From: Malachius bipustulatus
Lineage: Eukaryota > Arthropoda > Insecta > Coleoptera > Melyridae
Assembly: GCA_910589415.1 (NCBI GenBank)
Contig: OU342637.1
Location: forward strand, 26,015,162 to 26,079,161
Reading direction: 5' to 3'
DNA length: 64,000 bases
The notes beneath the pieces were generated by a model. It had not been told where the DNA came from and did no database searches. It worked only from the letters and a program-made list of their open reading frames with translations. How positions within the stretch are numbered: the first letter of the stretch is position 1; every line of letters begins with the position of its first letter. The position numbers and the translations under genes were made by a program. Of this stretch, positions 1 through 11,734 are shown piece after piece.

Positions 1-1129
1 GAGTTACCATCTCCGAAAATTAATTAAAAAATCTGCAGAATCGGGTAAAGTAATCACAGTGGGTTGAACATGAGTTACGGCTTATAGTTTACCAACAACC
101 TAATGTTACGGCTACATGTTGTTTACAATCCCCAAAACAGGCACTCATTTTTCTCCTTTTGAAATCGCCAACTCCACGAATCATTGACGCCAGAGAGAAC
201 CCCGTCGATTCCGGAAATCGTTCCAGGAAACTAGCAGCTTCAAGAAAATAATAAAAATGAGAGCAAGCGTAAAGATTATTAGCAGGTAATGAGGAAATGT
301 AAAAATCGACAGAAAAGAATCCAGTAATGACTCTAAATTCGAAAAAAAGCTTATTTAACAAGATAATTTAAAACTTCAAAGAAAAGTACTTTAATAAGAA
401 ACTCGGATCATGAGTTATTCGTTTCCAGGAGTTTAAAAGAATGAATAGTAAAGCTATCGGAATCCGGTATACTTCAATAAATCGATGGACCGACTCGAGA
501 GTCGATTCGAGTTTTCCGCCAAGTGGCTTCGTCGTCTCTATCGCGTTGAGATGGAAATTAAAAACTTGATGGAGTTCGCCAACTTCACGACAGGAAAAGG
601 GGGACTGCGAGCATGCAAGGCGGCGTTGTCGATTTATTGAAATCGGTACAGCTTTCTATGAATATTTTAGAGCACCTTCGCAATAATAGATTTGCGCCGG
701 GATTTTAATAAAAATTGCGAGGCGTTATGGGGCGGCGGTTGGGGGGCGGGATTTAAAATTGAAATTCATTAATATCGCGCTCGGTAAACAGAAACTTGGC
801 AATGTCGGAATAAAGAACCCTCTGATTAGCGATATGATGTCGCCCTGCTCCCTCGTGTAATCGCGAAACGTCGGTGGCTGCTTGTAAAATAATAGGGAAG
901 AACACCCCGCTGAGACATAAACCATTTTTATTGCCTCGACTTCATCCGTTTTACTCGCTAATAACATTAAGAAAGGTTTATTGCAATTTAATAATAACGC
1001 GATTAAACTAGCGCTGTTTACGGAACTCGTAAAAGGCTCTGCTTGCGCAGTTTTATGTCCTAATATAATTTTAATGACACTAGATACATATGAAGGGGTG
1101 TATTTTTTCATCAAAATGCCCATGACAAT
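1..1129. other. Intronic sequence, no feature recognised
   Basis: This stretch lies 3' of the last groucho exon in the window, so by inference it is groucho intron. Reading frames on both strands are short and resemble no protein I know. I see no RNA gene or clear repeat before the tandem repeat that follows. Confidence 0.6.
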
Positions 1130-2045
1130 TTCCTCCAAATAAAAATCTCCTCATTAACCAATTGAAAGAATAGAAAGTTTTAACGAGTATATTTCGCTCG
1201 TTATAAGCGGTTGGATCGTTATAAACTCGTTAAGAAAGTTTTTTTTGTTAACCATAAACTAGCCTCTTCCTGAACCCGTAACTTTTTGAAAAATTAAATG
1301 ATTCCTACTCATAAGGTCAATTCGGCTTGTCTTAATTTTCTTTATAAAGTAATTAATTCATCTCCTCACGGCATGTTTCCATCAACCAATTGAAAAAACA
1401 CAACCTCTTTCAAGAACAGAAAGTTGTAACGAGGATATTTCGATCGTTATAAGCGGTTGGATCGTTATAAACTCGTTAAGAAAGTTTTTTTTGTTAACCA
1501 TAAACTAGCCTCTTCCTGAACCCGTAACTTTTTGAAAAATTAAATGATTCCTACTCATAAGGTCAATTCGGCTTGTCTTAATTTTCTTTATAAAGTAATT
1601 CATCTCCTCACGGCATGTTTCCATCAACCAATTGAACAAACACAACCTCTTTCAAGAACAGAAAGTTGTAACGAGGATATTTCGATAGTTATAAGCGGTT
1701 GGATCGTTATAAGCTCGTTAAGAGCGGTTTTTTTTATTAACCACAAACTCGCCTCTTTAACTTCCTTAAAATTTAAACGATTCCACTCATAAGATCAATT
1801 CGGCTTATCTTAATTTTCTTTATAAAGTAATTCATTTCCTCACGGCATGTTTCCATTAACCAATTGAAAAAACACACCTCTTTTAAGAACAGAAAATTGT
1901 AACGAGAATATTTCGATCGTTATAAGCGGTTGGTTCGTTATAAGCTCGTTAACAACGTTTGTTATAAGCTCGTTAAGAACTTTTTTTAAATGATTCCAAC
2001 TCATCAGGTCAATTCGGGCTTGTCTTAATTTTCTTTATAAAACAA
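1130..2045. repeat. ~240-bp tandem repeat, four copies
   Basis: Four head-to-tail copies of a unit of 231-246 bp. The anchor TTATAAGCGGTTGG begins at 1201, 1447, 1689 and 1920. Each unit also carries a CAACCAATTGAA segment, a conserved CTTAATTTTCTTTATAAA segment and a CTCGTTAAGAA segment. Copies 1 to 3 are close to each other and copy 4 is shortened and rearranged. The array ends about 30 bp from the groucho exon at 2073. Open frames inside it are not protein genes. Confidence 0.9.
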
Positions 2046-2072
2046 TTCAAATTAATCAAAACCACAACTTAC

Positions 2073-2310
2073 CACTATTGGTCTTGACGTCCTCGGAGCG
2101 AAGTGGATCCGGCTTGGCGGCCAACATGGACAAGGGATGCTGCCCGGGACCGGCTAGAGCGCCAGAGAGGCCCAACAGAGAGGCGGCAGTCGAGGGCGGC
2201 GCGCCGGCGAGCCCCGGGTGCGGCATCATTGGCAACGGGGGCGCCGCGTGGGCTGGCAGTTGTTGTGCGTGCATCTGCTGCAGCAGTCGAGGCAGGTCAG
2301 GGCGTTGTTG
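2073..2310 (-). CDS. groucho/TLE co-repressor, GP-domain exon (partial gene)
   Basis: Last groucho exon in the window, 238 nt. On the minus strand it follows an acceptor TTTTCTCTTGCAG and ends before a GTAAGT donor at 2072. It gives 79 codons plus one base, entered in phase 0 from the exon at 17838. The product begins QQRPDLPRLLQQMHAQQLP and is rich in Ala, Pro and Leu. It contains LLGLSGAL, which matches the LLALSGAL-type motif of TLE GP domains. In this family the GP domain lies between the tetramerising Q domain and the nuclear-localisation CcN region, and contributes to repression through histone deacetylase recruitment. The exon is distinctly GC-rich against its AT-rich flanks. Later exons, including the WD40 propeller, must lie beyond base 1. 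Plus-strand frames over it are shadows. Confidence 0.93.
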
Positions 2311-2921
2311 CTGCAAGAGAAAATTATATGAGGATTTCTTATTCCAACCACGAAAATCCCCAAAATTTATTTAGGCGAATTTTGCCAAAAAGGGTAAACA
2401 TAGTGAGGTAAAAAGTGGTCCATTTACCCATCTTAATTAATTCTTTTATAATAACGAATAAGCACATTTAAGAAATCCCGGAGAAAATTGAGAGAATCCA
2501 CTTCTACACGATAAAACGATTCAACTAGACGCGATATCCTCAAATTGAGAATAAGTGAAAATCCCGACCCGATCCCCGATATCTCCTGAATAATTACCCT
2601 CCGATTCGATTCTATCCCATCTACGTTCGATCCGTTTAGGAAACGACCCCTCGACGATGGAGAGCCCGATTTGGCGGCCAACACTCAGGCCACGCATAAA
2701 GGGAGAGAACCGGCGGAAGGGATGAGAGCTGACAAGAGCCGGGAGACCGTCCTTTGCCTCCTTAAGGCCGTCGGCATGAATAACAAAGGACGTCGTCGAG
2801 GACCGACGCCGATCCCTTCTCATCCAGGGAATTTCCGACCTGAAACCGCACCGGGTAAATGCGGATCGTGAGCGACATCTAATACCAATAATGTGCGGGG
2901 AGGTGCCGGTGGTTTATACGT

Positions 2922-2938
2922 GGGGGGGGGGGGGGGGG
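2922..2938 (+). repeat. G17 homopolymer
   Basis: Seventeen consecutive G residues. Such a run can form a G-quadruplex and is prone to length error in sequencing, so its exact length should not be trusted. Confidence 0.9.
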
Positions 2939-3084
2939 TCTTGGATTGGTTCCATGGTTATGGGGAGGCTTATACCCGTTACTTGCAACGTGAGCTGAAT
3001 AAGGGTTTGTCGTTTGGTGTTATCCAATCCAATTTCTTTATAGATATAGATTTGCACGATGAAGCATTGCTTTTTTTCTGAAGG

Positions 3085-3122
3085 CTCATGTTCGGCGTGC
3101 GCCATAGGATACACCCCAGTCA
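3085..3122 (+). repeat. Short dispersed repeat, copy 1
   Basis: A segment of about 30 bp with the core GCGCCATAGGATACACCCC recurs at 36300 with few differences. The surrounding sequence does not match, so this is the conserved remnant of a dispersed element of unknown type. Confidence 0.55.
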
Positions 3123-6100
3123 TTGCTAGACAAGAGATGAATGATTGCAAAACAATATGCCGTTCATTGATACCGCGCTGATGAGTTCTTGCACAATGTA
3201 TCTTACAAACACCGAGAACGGATGAAAATGAAAATGAATGTTTTCTTTTCTTGCCATGGAGAAAGAGATGTATGTTTGGGGGAGTATAGTAGCTCATCCG
3301 TTATTACAATACAAAGTAACTCCCACGTCAAAATTTCAGGACATATTTTTCTGACTTCCCAATTTAACAAATAAACATCCACTCACCTATCAAATAAACT
3401 CTATTTTATCCTCATCGCATTTCCATACCGAAGATTTATATTTTATATTCAACCCCATTCATCCACTCCTCATGAAACCAACCCCGATACGGCGCGCGCG
3501 AGAGAAAGAGACCGAACAAGAAAGATAGAGAGAGGGACAGTGAGAGAGATCTCCTTTCAGAATTCCCTGTAAAATGGATTCTAAATCCCCGTCGTTGCCT
3601 TGACGTCCCTTTCAAGACGCCTCGAGCGTCCCTTTCCTGTCTGTAACTGCCTTATCCGGCGCGGGCTCGGAGCCAGTCACCCGCAAAGTCGCCGGAGCAG
3701 ATAAGCCGCCCGTTGATCCCGCCGCACGTCGGATCTTGTGTTCCCGTCGACTCGCCGCCCCCGGCTCTGACATGTGCGATAAGCGCCGCGTGTGTCTCTG
3801 CATCACCCCTCCCCCCCTGTCACTATATACGAGTCGGGGGGGACAGACCGTCGATAGGTTCACGGTGACGGGGTGAGTTATGACCGTGATCTAACAGTGT
3901 CGGAAGGAGGATATGGCGATTTAGGGGTTGAGAGTGGATCTGTCTATTCTCTGATTGAGATTCATACTGACAGGAAAATGTGACGCGATTTAAAATTTAG
4001 GGGAAGATTTTTGGGCCCAGTTAATAAGACGTGAGGCTCACTCTCAATTTTAATAAACGTTACCGATGGCGCCAGGTAATTGGAAGCAATTCGAAGTAAA
4101 TTAAATGGCATTCAGGCAGATGCAGTCTGGCGTGCTCGGCACCAGTCGCTCATTCTCTCATCCCGGCGAAGGAAGAATCAGGGATGTATGTATACATGAG
4201 CACGGCGAACAAATTTGCGGAGATCTCTCTACGGAGAGCAGTCTGGTCGTCGTCTCACATCTTTATTTGCTACGCGGCTGCCATATCAAGCGAGACGACG
4301 GGAGAGAGATATCCCAAGGGGAACGGATACATTGAAATTCAGCAGGAGCCGGCCTTCCAGATCGAGTCTGTGGACTTTTTGTTTTGCCGGATTACACCAC
4401 GTAGCGCGCTTCATTGCCTCTATACATAAGTACAAGGGTAGCTTAGTTAAGCGTTCAGTTTTCCGAGTAATTTGACTAATACCACTTGCAACTAGCTCTT
4501 TGTTATTCCCGCGGGATCGCCGCCGGTATTGGCTTTTTGCCATGCATCCGCATCATCTCTTGTTTGTCATGCGAGAGATTGTTTTAATTGCCGCCAGATA
4601 AGATGAGGCTCCATCAAGAGATTACTCCCGGGGGAAATCTACAAGGAAGTAGTCGATTGCAATCATGGGACTGACAATTGTGGGAGACGGTCGTCATCTC
4701 GTTTCTTTGAAGGAATAAAGAGAAGATTATGAAAATTTCTCCTTCGCGGAAACTTGGAATCGTTCTAAAGAGGGTCTCGTTATTATTCTTACTATATAGT
4801 TGGTCTCCAGTTGATAACTTCTGGGACTTGATTGGAAATTGAAAGACTCACAGGTAGAGGTAATGGTAATTTGAGTTGATCGGTAATAAGCGCTTGTTTA
4901 AATAAAAAATTAAAAAAGGCTACGAAACAATTTAGGGAGAATATCTGACGATTTCCGACGAAACGAGTAGTTTAATTTAATTAACGAGGTGTAAGTCTCA
5001 TTAGAATGTTCTAAGTTTCACTAATACCAAGTAAGTTCGTGTCTGACGACTCCAAACGAACGAACCTTCCTTCTTCTCTCAGCGTTGCTATGAATCGGTG
5101 TATTTTATCGTAACCATTATCATATCGAATTATATTCTTAAATTAATTAAATTAATTCAATAGCTCATCTATTTTGATTCTTCTAAATGCCATATAACGA
5201 TCTAACCCTCCCCAATTAATTAACTGAAGTTTTATGAAACGAAATTGACAATCGAGACATTCACGGCTATAATATTATGAACCCGGGAGAGTAATAAGGA
5301 AATACAATCCACGATTAATATAAGACTTCTGGGGATTTATATTTAATTGGCAGCGCGCTATTCCTCATCCGCCACCTCCTTATCCCAATTATTCAACATC
5401 GTAATTAGAGCGGCATCTCGAGCGCGACACGCACCCCTCGCCCGCCCCCGCTTCTCGCGACACTTCCCCTAAAAGAAAGGCGGCGCGGCGCGGAGACGAG
5501 AAGGGAGTTCTAGAGTTGCAAATGTAGTGTAAACACAGTTCCAACTTTAAATTGAGCAGAATGGATCCGAGCCACGTGACAAGAAGTTATATTTTTATCG
5601 AGGGTGGAAAGCAACGGACCAGTTTGGTATTACTCGGCAGCCCCCGCGGTCGCGGTCGACCGGCTCAGCTGGGGAACTCCCTTCGCCATTATTTAAAATT
5701 CGCATTGCTGAGAGCCTGCAAATTGATTTCTTTACGGGACGAGTCGCCGCCTGAGCCGCCCCTCGGCCCCGCTCCGAACCCCGGGACGGCTGTCGCCGCC
5801 CCCGGGGGCGAGATTGATACGCGAGCTGGCTCTGACGGATTTCTTTATAATTACATTTTTACAGCGCGCAGCCTGTATTTAATTAACTGAAAAATGCGTT
5901 TACTGGGCGAGTTTGCGAAAGTACACGCGATACCGACGCGCTTTCCCTACATCGTGTTTTTTCGCAAACAAAGGCGGATTTTTAACGTTCAGCTCTTGTT
6001 TTCCTGGATTATTCAACGTTGTTTGTACTTCGTCATTCCATTTATAATAATATTGCCTTGCTGATTTATAATTTTTTTCCGCTCTAATGAAGTTTACTTT

Positions 6101-7539
6101 TGATAGAATTGTTTTTTATGTTATTAAATTTCTTACGCAAGGGACTTGCTGTTCAATTACAATTTCAATATTACTTAGGTGCTTGTAATTAGATCTTAGG
6201 ATCTCTCGGAAGGAACGATTGTTGATCGGAACCCCTGCCCCCTCCTTTCTTCCAGGCGAGCTGAGCCGATAACTAAGGAATCCGTAAAAATTTAAACCGA
6301 AATTGAGGCAAAACATAAGCAAGAATAAGTACATCAACATTAATACATCCCCTACATAGAGTTTCTTACTAATAATAACAATAATTACGAGTAATAAAAC
6401 GAGTAATGGTAGGTACAAAGATACACAATTCTAGCCGTAAATTAGGGACATATTGTACACCTCGTTAATAATAAATGCCTCCAAAAATGTCCTGCAGGAT
6501 AATAAAAGCAGCACAACGGCAGCCCGGTGGAACGGCTCCAAAAGAACAAAAAGAGCCGCCGGTCAATTTTTAATCCGGGTGGCAGTTGTTTGGAGCAGAC
6601 GACCGGAATGGCCGCCAGATGATGCAGTCATAAAAAGTCACCGGCACCGCCACTCCAGACCATCATAATCCTATTAGCATTCGATGTGTCTGACGGAAGG
6701 TAAAGCAGACGCCGCATTATTAGCGCTGGCGCTACCGACAAAACAGCGGGTAGAGTCATCGCGTCCATTATCAAAAATCTTTAATTGGCAGAAAAATTTA
6801 ATGCGAATTTTTACCAGATCGAGCATGTCTTTTTGATGTTGTCGTTGTCGGACGAGTACGGGGCGTTCAGTTCAGTTCAGACAGTTAAGAGTTTTTAATA
6901 AAGTCTGGAAGTCTGAAGCGCACCGTAAAATTAACTCGAGTGCGCTGGCGTTAGCGGAAAACACAATTTCCCAGTCGAGCGTAAGTTGTATTTATTGGAC
7001 CATAAACCGGGATCCCACGACAATTTATATTTGTACGTCTTTTATTACAGAAGCCATGTGTAAATTGTTACAAAGTACTTGAAACCGTAGGTGGGGGACA
7101 GGAAACCGAACAACTAAATTCCGATAAAAACCAATAAAAAGCCCGTTGTAGAGCAGCAGCATTACCGACTTTATGGCCTCTTATACCGGCACTCTCCCGA
7201 TGATATTCGCCCTTCTTCGAGTAGAGATCGTCGTCTTCGCGCACTCATATAACGCTTTTACGATCAACTTATGAAAGTTATAAAATATTAATAGATCCTC
7301 CCTCGGCTGTTGCCTACAACGTTACCTGCCAATGTTGCCTTCTTTCAAACTTAATTACACACTAAAAAAGAGATCTCTCACAGTAATTAAAGTGAAGCTA
7401 TTCGTTATTTAACAAACAAGTGTTTTATAATTACATGTTGAAACAGTTCGTTTAGTCTCCATTAAAATGGGGAGCATTAATCCTCGGCAAATTTACTCTA
7501 GCACTTGCAGATAAGAGTTGAACACTTTCTTCGTCTAAT

Positions 7540-8047
7540 GCACGGTAAAAAACATTAATAGTGACATTTTGCCAAAAAGGGCTAATTTTTTAATCAAGTT
7601 TCAGTTTTGTTCCCTTTTTATCAAGAAAAAGTAGAATTTCTTTAAATCCGATCAAAAATGCAGTCGGTAGAGCTCTTGAGACGCCTTCAACACTGTTTTC
7701 TGTGACAACTGTTCTATATCAGAAGTGGGATAAATTAATTCTTATCAAATGCGGTCTTCTAAAAAGAGATTCCTTAAGAAGGGGGATTAAACACTTTGTT
7801 TATCTATAAATGCACGGAAACAAAAAAAATCATCAAAAGTTACATACCTACGCGGTAAAGTACGGCACCTATTTTACCAAAAAAGGGCTCAATTTTTATC
7901 AAGTTTTAATTTTGTTCTCATTTTTATCAAGAAAAAGTAGGATTTCTAAAATGTCGATCAAAAATATAGTCGATAAGCTCTGGAGATGCCTTCAACACTG
8001 TTTTCTGTGACAACTGTTCTATATCAGAAGTGGGATTAATATAATTC
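7540..8047 (+). repeat. Direct tandem duplication, ~305-bp period
   Basis: Two copies of a ~200-bp segment, with the anchor CAAAAAGGGCT near 7573 and its counterpart near 7878. Both copies contain ATCAAGAAAAAGTAG and end with GTTCTATATCAGAAGTGGGA. They are about 80-90% alike by eye. No protein is evident. Confidence 0.85.
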
Positions 8048-9114
8048 TCAGATACTCTATAAGATGGGGGATTTTGCCTAAATCAGAATCAGAAGAACAG
8101 GAGATCTACTGGTCAGATCGTGCATGGGGACTGGGCAACATTTATGTTGTTTAGACAGAAACAAATTGTAGGATGTAACTTTTAGAACGACCAATATAGT
8201 GTTAGAATGATCAAAAATGATCGCCGAAGACTGTACGTCAATGAGAGCAGAATATTATCATCGACTGAACCACATGCACTGTTTCGAGTCGAGAGGAGCC
8301 ACAAAAAAATGGTGCCTCCGGGAGAGAATTAAGAGAACCAAGTCGCCAGGCTGTAGAAATTTAGCTTTCTCAAAACTTTTAAAAGGAAATGCTTTCTCAT
8401 GCAAGTGGATAATTCTGATTGTTCATATGTGGCTATGGCTTGTAACAAAATAAGCTTATCATCGCCCTGCCGAAGTTTGAACACACATCCTTTCGAACAA
8501 GAATCTGGAAGCTGATCCAGTGGACTTCATTTTTATCATTTTTATTAGAAATTTTGACATAAAATACAAAAATCGTGTTTTTAACAATCATATTCGTCCA
8601 GTTTAGTACGTTCGTATTCGAGGAATTGTCTCATCAAATACCATTCTTGCTCAGAAATTCAGCGGGATATTTTTTGATGAAGTTGTTTTCTCATATTTAT
8701 TTTCATGTAGGAAATTTGACTAGATTAACAGAAAAAAAAAAAACACTCGAGCTACGCTCTCGTAATGTATCGATGAGAACAACAGACCTACAAAAAAAAA
8801 ATACCCGGCTAAATCTGAGCTATATAATGGTATCTCCCTCGATTAATTATTTTTTTAAGGGACTTAGTAAAAAAATTATTGACTTAATAACTAGAGTTGT
8901 CAGTATTTTTCGATAGATATTGAAGTTAAAAATTCCTTTTCCGCGTAGCTATGACGTTTTTATGAAGAAATCTGTGCATGACGTCATATTCTTGATATAA
9001 TTTTATAGTTTTGCATCCAGTGAACAGTCTAAACATTCAACTTCCTTTGCTGAGAACAACCGCAGCTGTTGTGACGTCAAAATTTTGACTTCAAGGTTCA
9101 GCTCTATTTTTTTT
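8048..9114. other. groucho intron, no feature recognised
   Basis: AT-rich sequence between the duplication at 7.5-8.0 kb and the GGTCAG satellite. Two frames of 78 and 113 codons occur on the plus strand but show no family resemblance. Confidence 0.5.
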
Positions 9115-10080
9115 CAAAATCCGGTCAGCTTGATATTTTTTTACAAAGTTCAATGAGCTCGAATATTTTATTTTGGCCGAGCCCGGTCAGCTAGAATTTT
9201 TTGTTGTAAAACTTCGGTCAGCTCCAAAATTCGATTTTTTCAAAGTCAGGTCAGATCGTTTTTTTTGAGCAAAATTTGGTCAGCTCCAAAATTTCACTTT
9301 TTTCAAAGTCTGGTCAGATCGATTTTTTTCGGCAAGCCCGGTCAGCTCCAAAATTCGATTCTTTCAGTCAGGTCAGATCGTTTTTTTTTTTTTGAGCAAA
9401 ATTCGGTCAGCTACAAAATTCCACTTTTTTCAAAAGCTGGTCAGATCGATTTTTTTTGGCAAGCCCGGTCAGCTCCAAAATTCGATTTTTCCAAAGTCAG
9501 CTCAGATCGGGGTTTTTGAGCAAAATTCGGTCAGCTACAAAATTCCACTTTTTTCAAAAGCTGGTCAGATCGATTTTTTTTGGCAAGCCCGGTCAGCTCC
9601 AAAATTCGATTTTTTCAAAGTCAGGTCAGATCGGGTTTTATTGAGCAAAATTCGGTCAGCTACAAAATTTCAATTTTTTCAAAACCTGGTCAGATCGATT
9701 TTTTTGGCAAGCCCGGTCAGCTCCAAAATTCGATTTTTTCAAAGTCAGGTCAGATCGGGTTTTTTGAGCAAAATTCGGTCAGCTACAAAATTCCAATTTT
9801 TTCAAAACCTGGTCAGATCGATTTTTTTGGCAAGCTCCAAAATTCGATTTTTTCAAAGTCAGGTCAGATCGGGTTTTTTGAGCAAAATTCGGTCAGCTAC
9901 AAAATTCCACTTTTTTCAAAAACTGGTCACATCGATTTTTTTTGGCAAGCCCGGTCAGCTCCAAAATTCGATTTTTTCAGTCAGGCCAGATCTTTTTTTT
10001 TGAGCAAAATTCGGTCAGCTACAAAATCCCACTTTTTTCAAAACCTGGTCAGATCGATTTTTTTGGCAAACGGTCGTTAG
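9115..10080 (+). repeat. GGTCAG-rich satellite, ~124-bp unit of two ~62-bp halves
   Basis: The unit alternates CCCGGTCAGCTCCAAAATTCG, cut at T-runs, with GAGCAAAATTCGGTCAGCTA. Each half ends in GGTCAGATCG followed by a T-run. The full unit recurs about every 115-125 bp, with CTCCAAAATTCGATT near 9345, 9472, 9596, 9721, 9835 and 9959. Length differs mostly in the T-runs, and one unit near 9835 has lost an internal segment. The long frames across it are an effect of the periodicity and are not genes. Confidence 0.93.
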
Positions 10081-10660
10081 CTCGATTTTTTTTTGTAGGG
10101 TCCGGTTGGAAAAAATAATTTTTGAGTTGGCCGAACCTTGTCAAATCAAACATTACCAAAAACAAACAAAAATTCCGATCTGGCCGGAATTTTGAAGCCA
10201 ACCTTGAAATTTCTTTTTCTGGGACCGTTTGATAAAATTCGAAAAAAAGCTCGAATGTCTGAGCTGACCAGACCTTAAAAAAAATCGAATTGACAGGGCC
10301 TTTCAAACTCAACCTTGCGAAAAGAAAAAAAATCGACCGGTATGACAGGACCACGTAAAACCGGGCATTGCAAAAAAAAATCGAGCAGGTACCTAAGCCA
10401 AAAAATAGAGCTGACCAGACCTTGCCAAACCAACCTTGAAAAAACAATGCTCGAAAAAAGCGCCTATTTCGAGCTAACAGGAGTTTAAAAAAAAATCAAG
10501 TTGACAGAACCTTTCTAAACTGGACCTTGTCAAAAAAATCGATCTGACCGGGGAAAAGGCGGGCCTTGAAAAAAAAAATTGGGCTAATCGTACCTTTGCA
10601 ACAAAAATCGTGCTGCATTTAAGAAAAACATTTTTAGTGTATTTTTTAACAAAAAAATAC
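10081..10660 (-). repeat. Decayed GGTCAG-satellite relatives in inverted orientation
   Basis: Just beyond the satellite the same vocabulary appears on the other strand: GAGCTGACCAGACC, AAAAAAAATCGAATTGACAG and AAAATCGACCGG, repeated irregularly with A-runs. The units are much more diverged than those of the forward array. Forward and reverse parts together look like a large, imperfect inverted arrangement centred near 10.1 kb. Confidence 0.7.
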
Positions 10661-10837
10661 ACACATTTAACAAAACATTTAATTTAACAAACATTTAACA
10701 AAAAATACACATATTTTTGTTAAAAAATACACTATTGAGGACGACATCACTTTCCAAAAATCACCCAAACTCATCAAATGTCCACCGATCATGACCCCCA
10801 GATCACGAAAAAGTGGTTTTCCAAAATTCACCTGCCC

Positions 10838-10861
10838 ACGATATATATATATATATATATT
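10838..10861. repeat. (AT)n microsatellite next to palindrome
   Basis: About eleven AT dinucleotides end one to two bases from the left tip of the 787-bp palindrome. AT-rich sequence also follows the right tip, from about 11683. Confidence 0.85.
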
Positions 10862-10943
10862 TAGTTCTTGACTAGTTCTTGGGTATAAGGGCACTTTCGG
10901 TTGATTAACTACGGCTACTTTTAAGTTTAATCATTTATTCTTA

Positions 10944-10983
10944 GTCAACGTTTCGACATTAATTTTTATGTCTTCTTCAGGAC
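10944..10983 (-). ncRNA. Hammerhead-ribozyme-like motif, left palindrome arm
   Basis: Mirror copy of the motif at 11529-11568, read on the minus strand. It has helix I GTC/GAC, core CTGAAGA, helix II GACAT/ATGTC with an 8-nt loop, and core GAAAC running into ACGT. Details and the one deviation are given under the right-arm copy. Confidence 0.6.
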
Positions 10984-11528
10984 AGAGAATGTTGATTTTT
11001 TTGTCTTAGCTGGACTAATACATGAGGGTACAGAAACATTTCACCTCGACATGCATGGCTTCTCTATTTTTACAGGTTGAATTCAATCAAAAACACACTA
11101 AAAAACACATTACAAAACAGGACAGTCTTTACGTCAATAATGGATATTCGCCATAATAAAACAGCATGTCCAAAGGTACCTACTATAAGTAATTAATAAA
11201 CTGCTCGATTTTATTTCAGTTCTCATGGAATGGCGACCTGATATATCGCTTATCTGAGATAAGCGCTATATCAGGTCGCCATTCCATGAGAACTGAAATA
11301 AAATCGAGCAGTTTATTAATTACTTATAGTAGGTACCTTTGGACATGCTGTTTTATTATGGCGAATATCCATTATTGACGTAAAGACTGTCCTGTTTTGT
11401 AATGTGTTTTTTAGTGTGTTTTTGATTGAATTCAACCTGTAAAAATAGAGAAGCCATGCATGTCGAGGTGAAATGTTTCTGTACCCTCATGTATTAGTCC
11501 AGCTAAGACAAAAAAATCAACATTCTCT

Positions 11529-11568
11529 GTCCTGAAGAAGACATAAAAATTAATGTCGAAACGTTGAC
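11529..11568 (+). ncRNA. Hammerhead-ribozyme-like motif, right palindrome arm
   Basis: Helix I strand GTC (11529-11531) is followed by the conserved core CTGAAGA (11532-11538). A five-pair stem GACAT/ATGTC (11540-11544 with 11553-11557) closes an 8-nt loop, then GAAAC begins at 11558. ACGT (11561-11564) is self-complementary, as in minimal hammerheads that work as dimers. T at 11565 would be the cleavage position, and GAC (11566-11568) pairs back with GTC. The deviation is one extra A (11539) between the core and helix II. Minimal hammerheads of this layout are reported in Penelope-like retroelements. Activity is untested. Confidence 0.6.
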
Positions 11569-11734
11569 TAAGAATAAATGATTAAACTTAAAAGTAGCCG
11601 TAGTTAATCAACCGAAAGTGCCCTTATACCCAAGAACTAGTCAAGAACTGTATAAGAATTAAGAAGGGAGTTATATTGTCAGAAGTTATATATATTTATA
11701 TATTTATATATTTATTTCTCCAAAATCACGAAAT

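Larger units (their letters stand above)
2311..7539. other. groucho intron, left part; no gene found
   Basis: First third of the 15,527-bp intron between the exons at 2073 and 17838. I see no coding exon or RNA gene. It includes GC-rich patches at about 3600-3860 and 5400-5820 without convincing codon structure, a G17 run at 2922 and a short dispersed repeat near 3085. Confidence 0.55.
10863..11649. mobile_element. Near-perfect 787-bp palindrome, probable Penelope-like element pair
   Basis: Two 393-bp arms are reverse complements around the single base at 11256. I see one mismatch (11246 against 11266) and no insertion or deletion, and the symmetry stops abruptly at 10863 and 11649. Each arm carries a hammerhead-ribozyme-like motif near its outer third, followed towards the tip by an AATAAA. 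No protein is encoded. Hammerhead motifs are known in Penelope-like retroelements, which often insert in complex or inverted arrangements, so two head-to-head 5'-truncated copies are plausible. Because the arms are so alike and meet at one base, a fold-back artefact of library or assembly must also be considered. Confidence 0.75.

Noticed and set aside
2078..2411. Plus-strand frames of about 100 codons over the groucho GP exon
   Set aside because: They are antisense shadows of a well-supported GC-rich exon on the minus strand.
9265..10080. Long plus-strand reading frames, up to 203 codons, with repeating peptide
   Set aside because: They arise because the satellite unit lacks stops in these frames. 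Overlapping frames are equally open and the peptide has no family resemblance.
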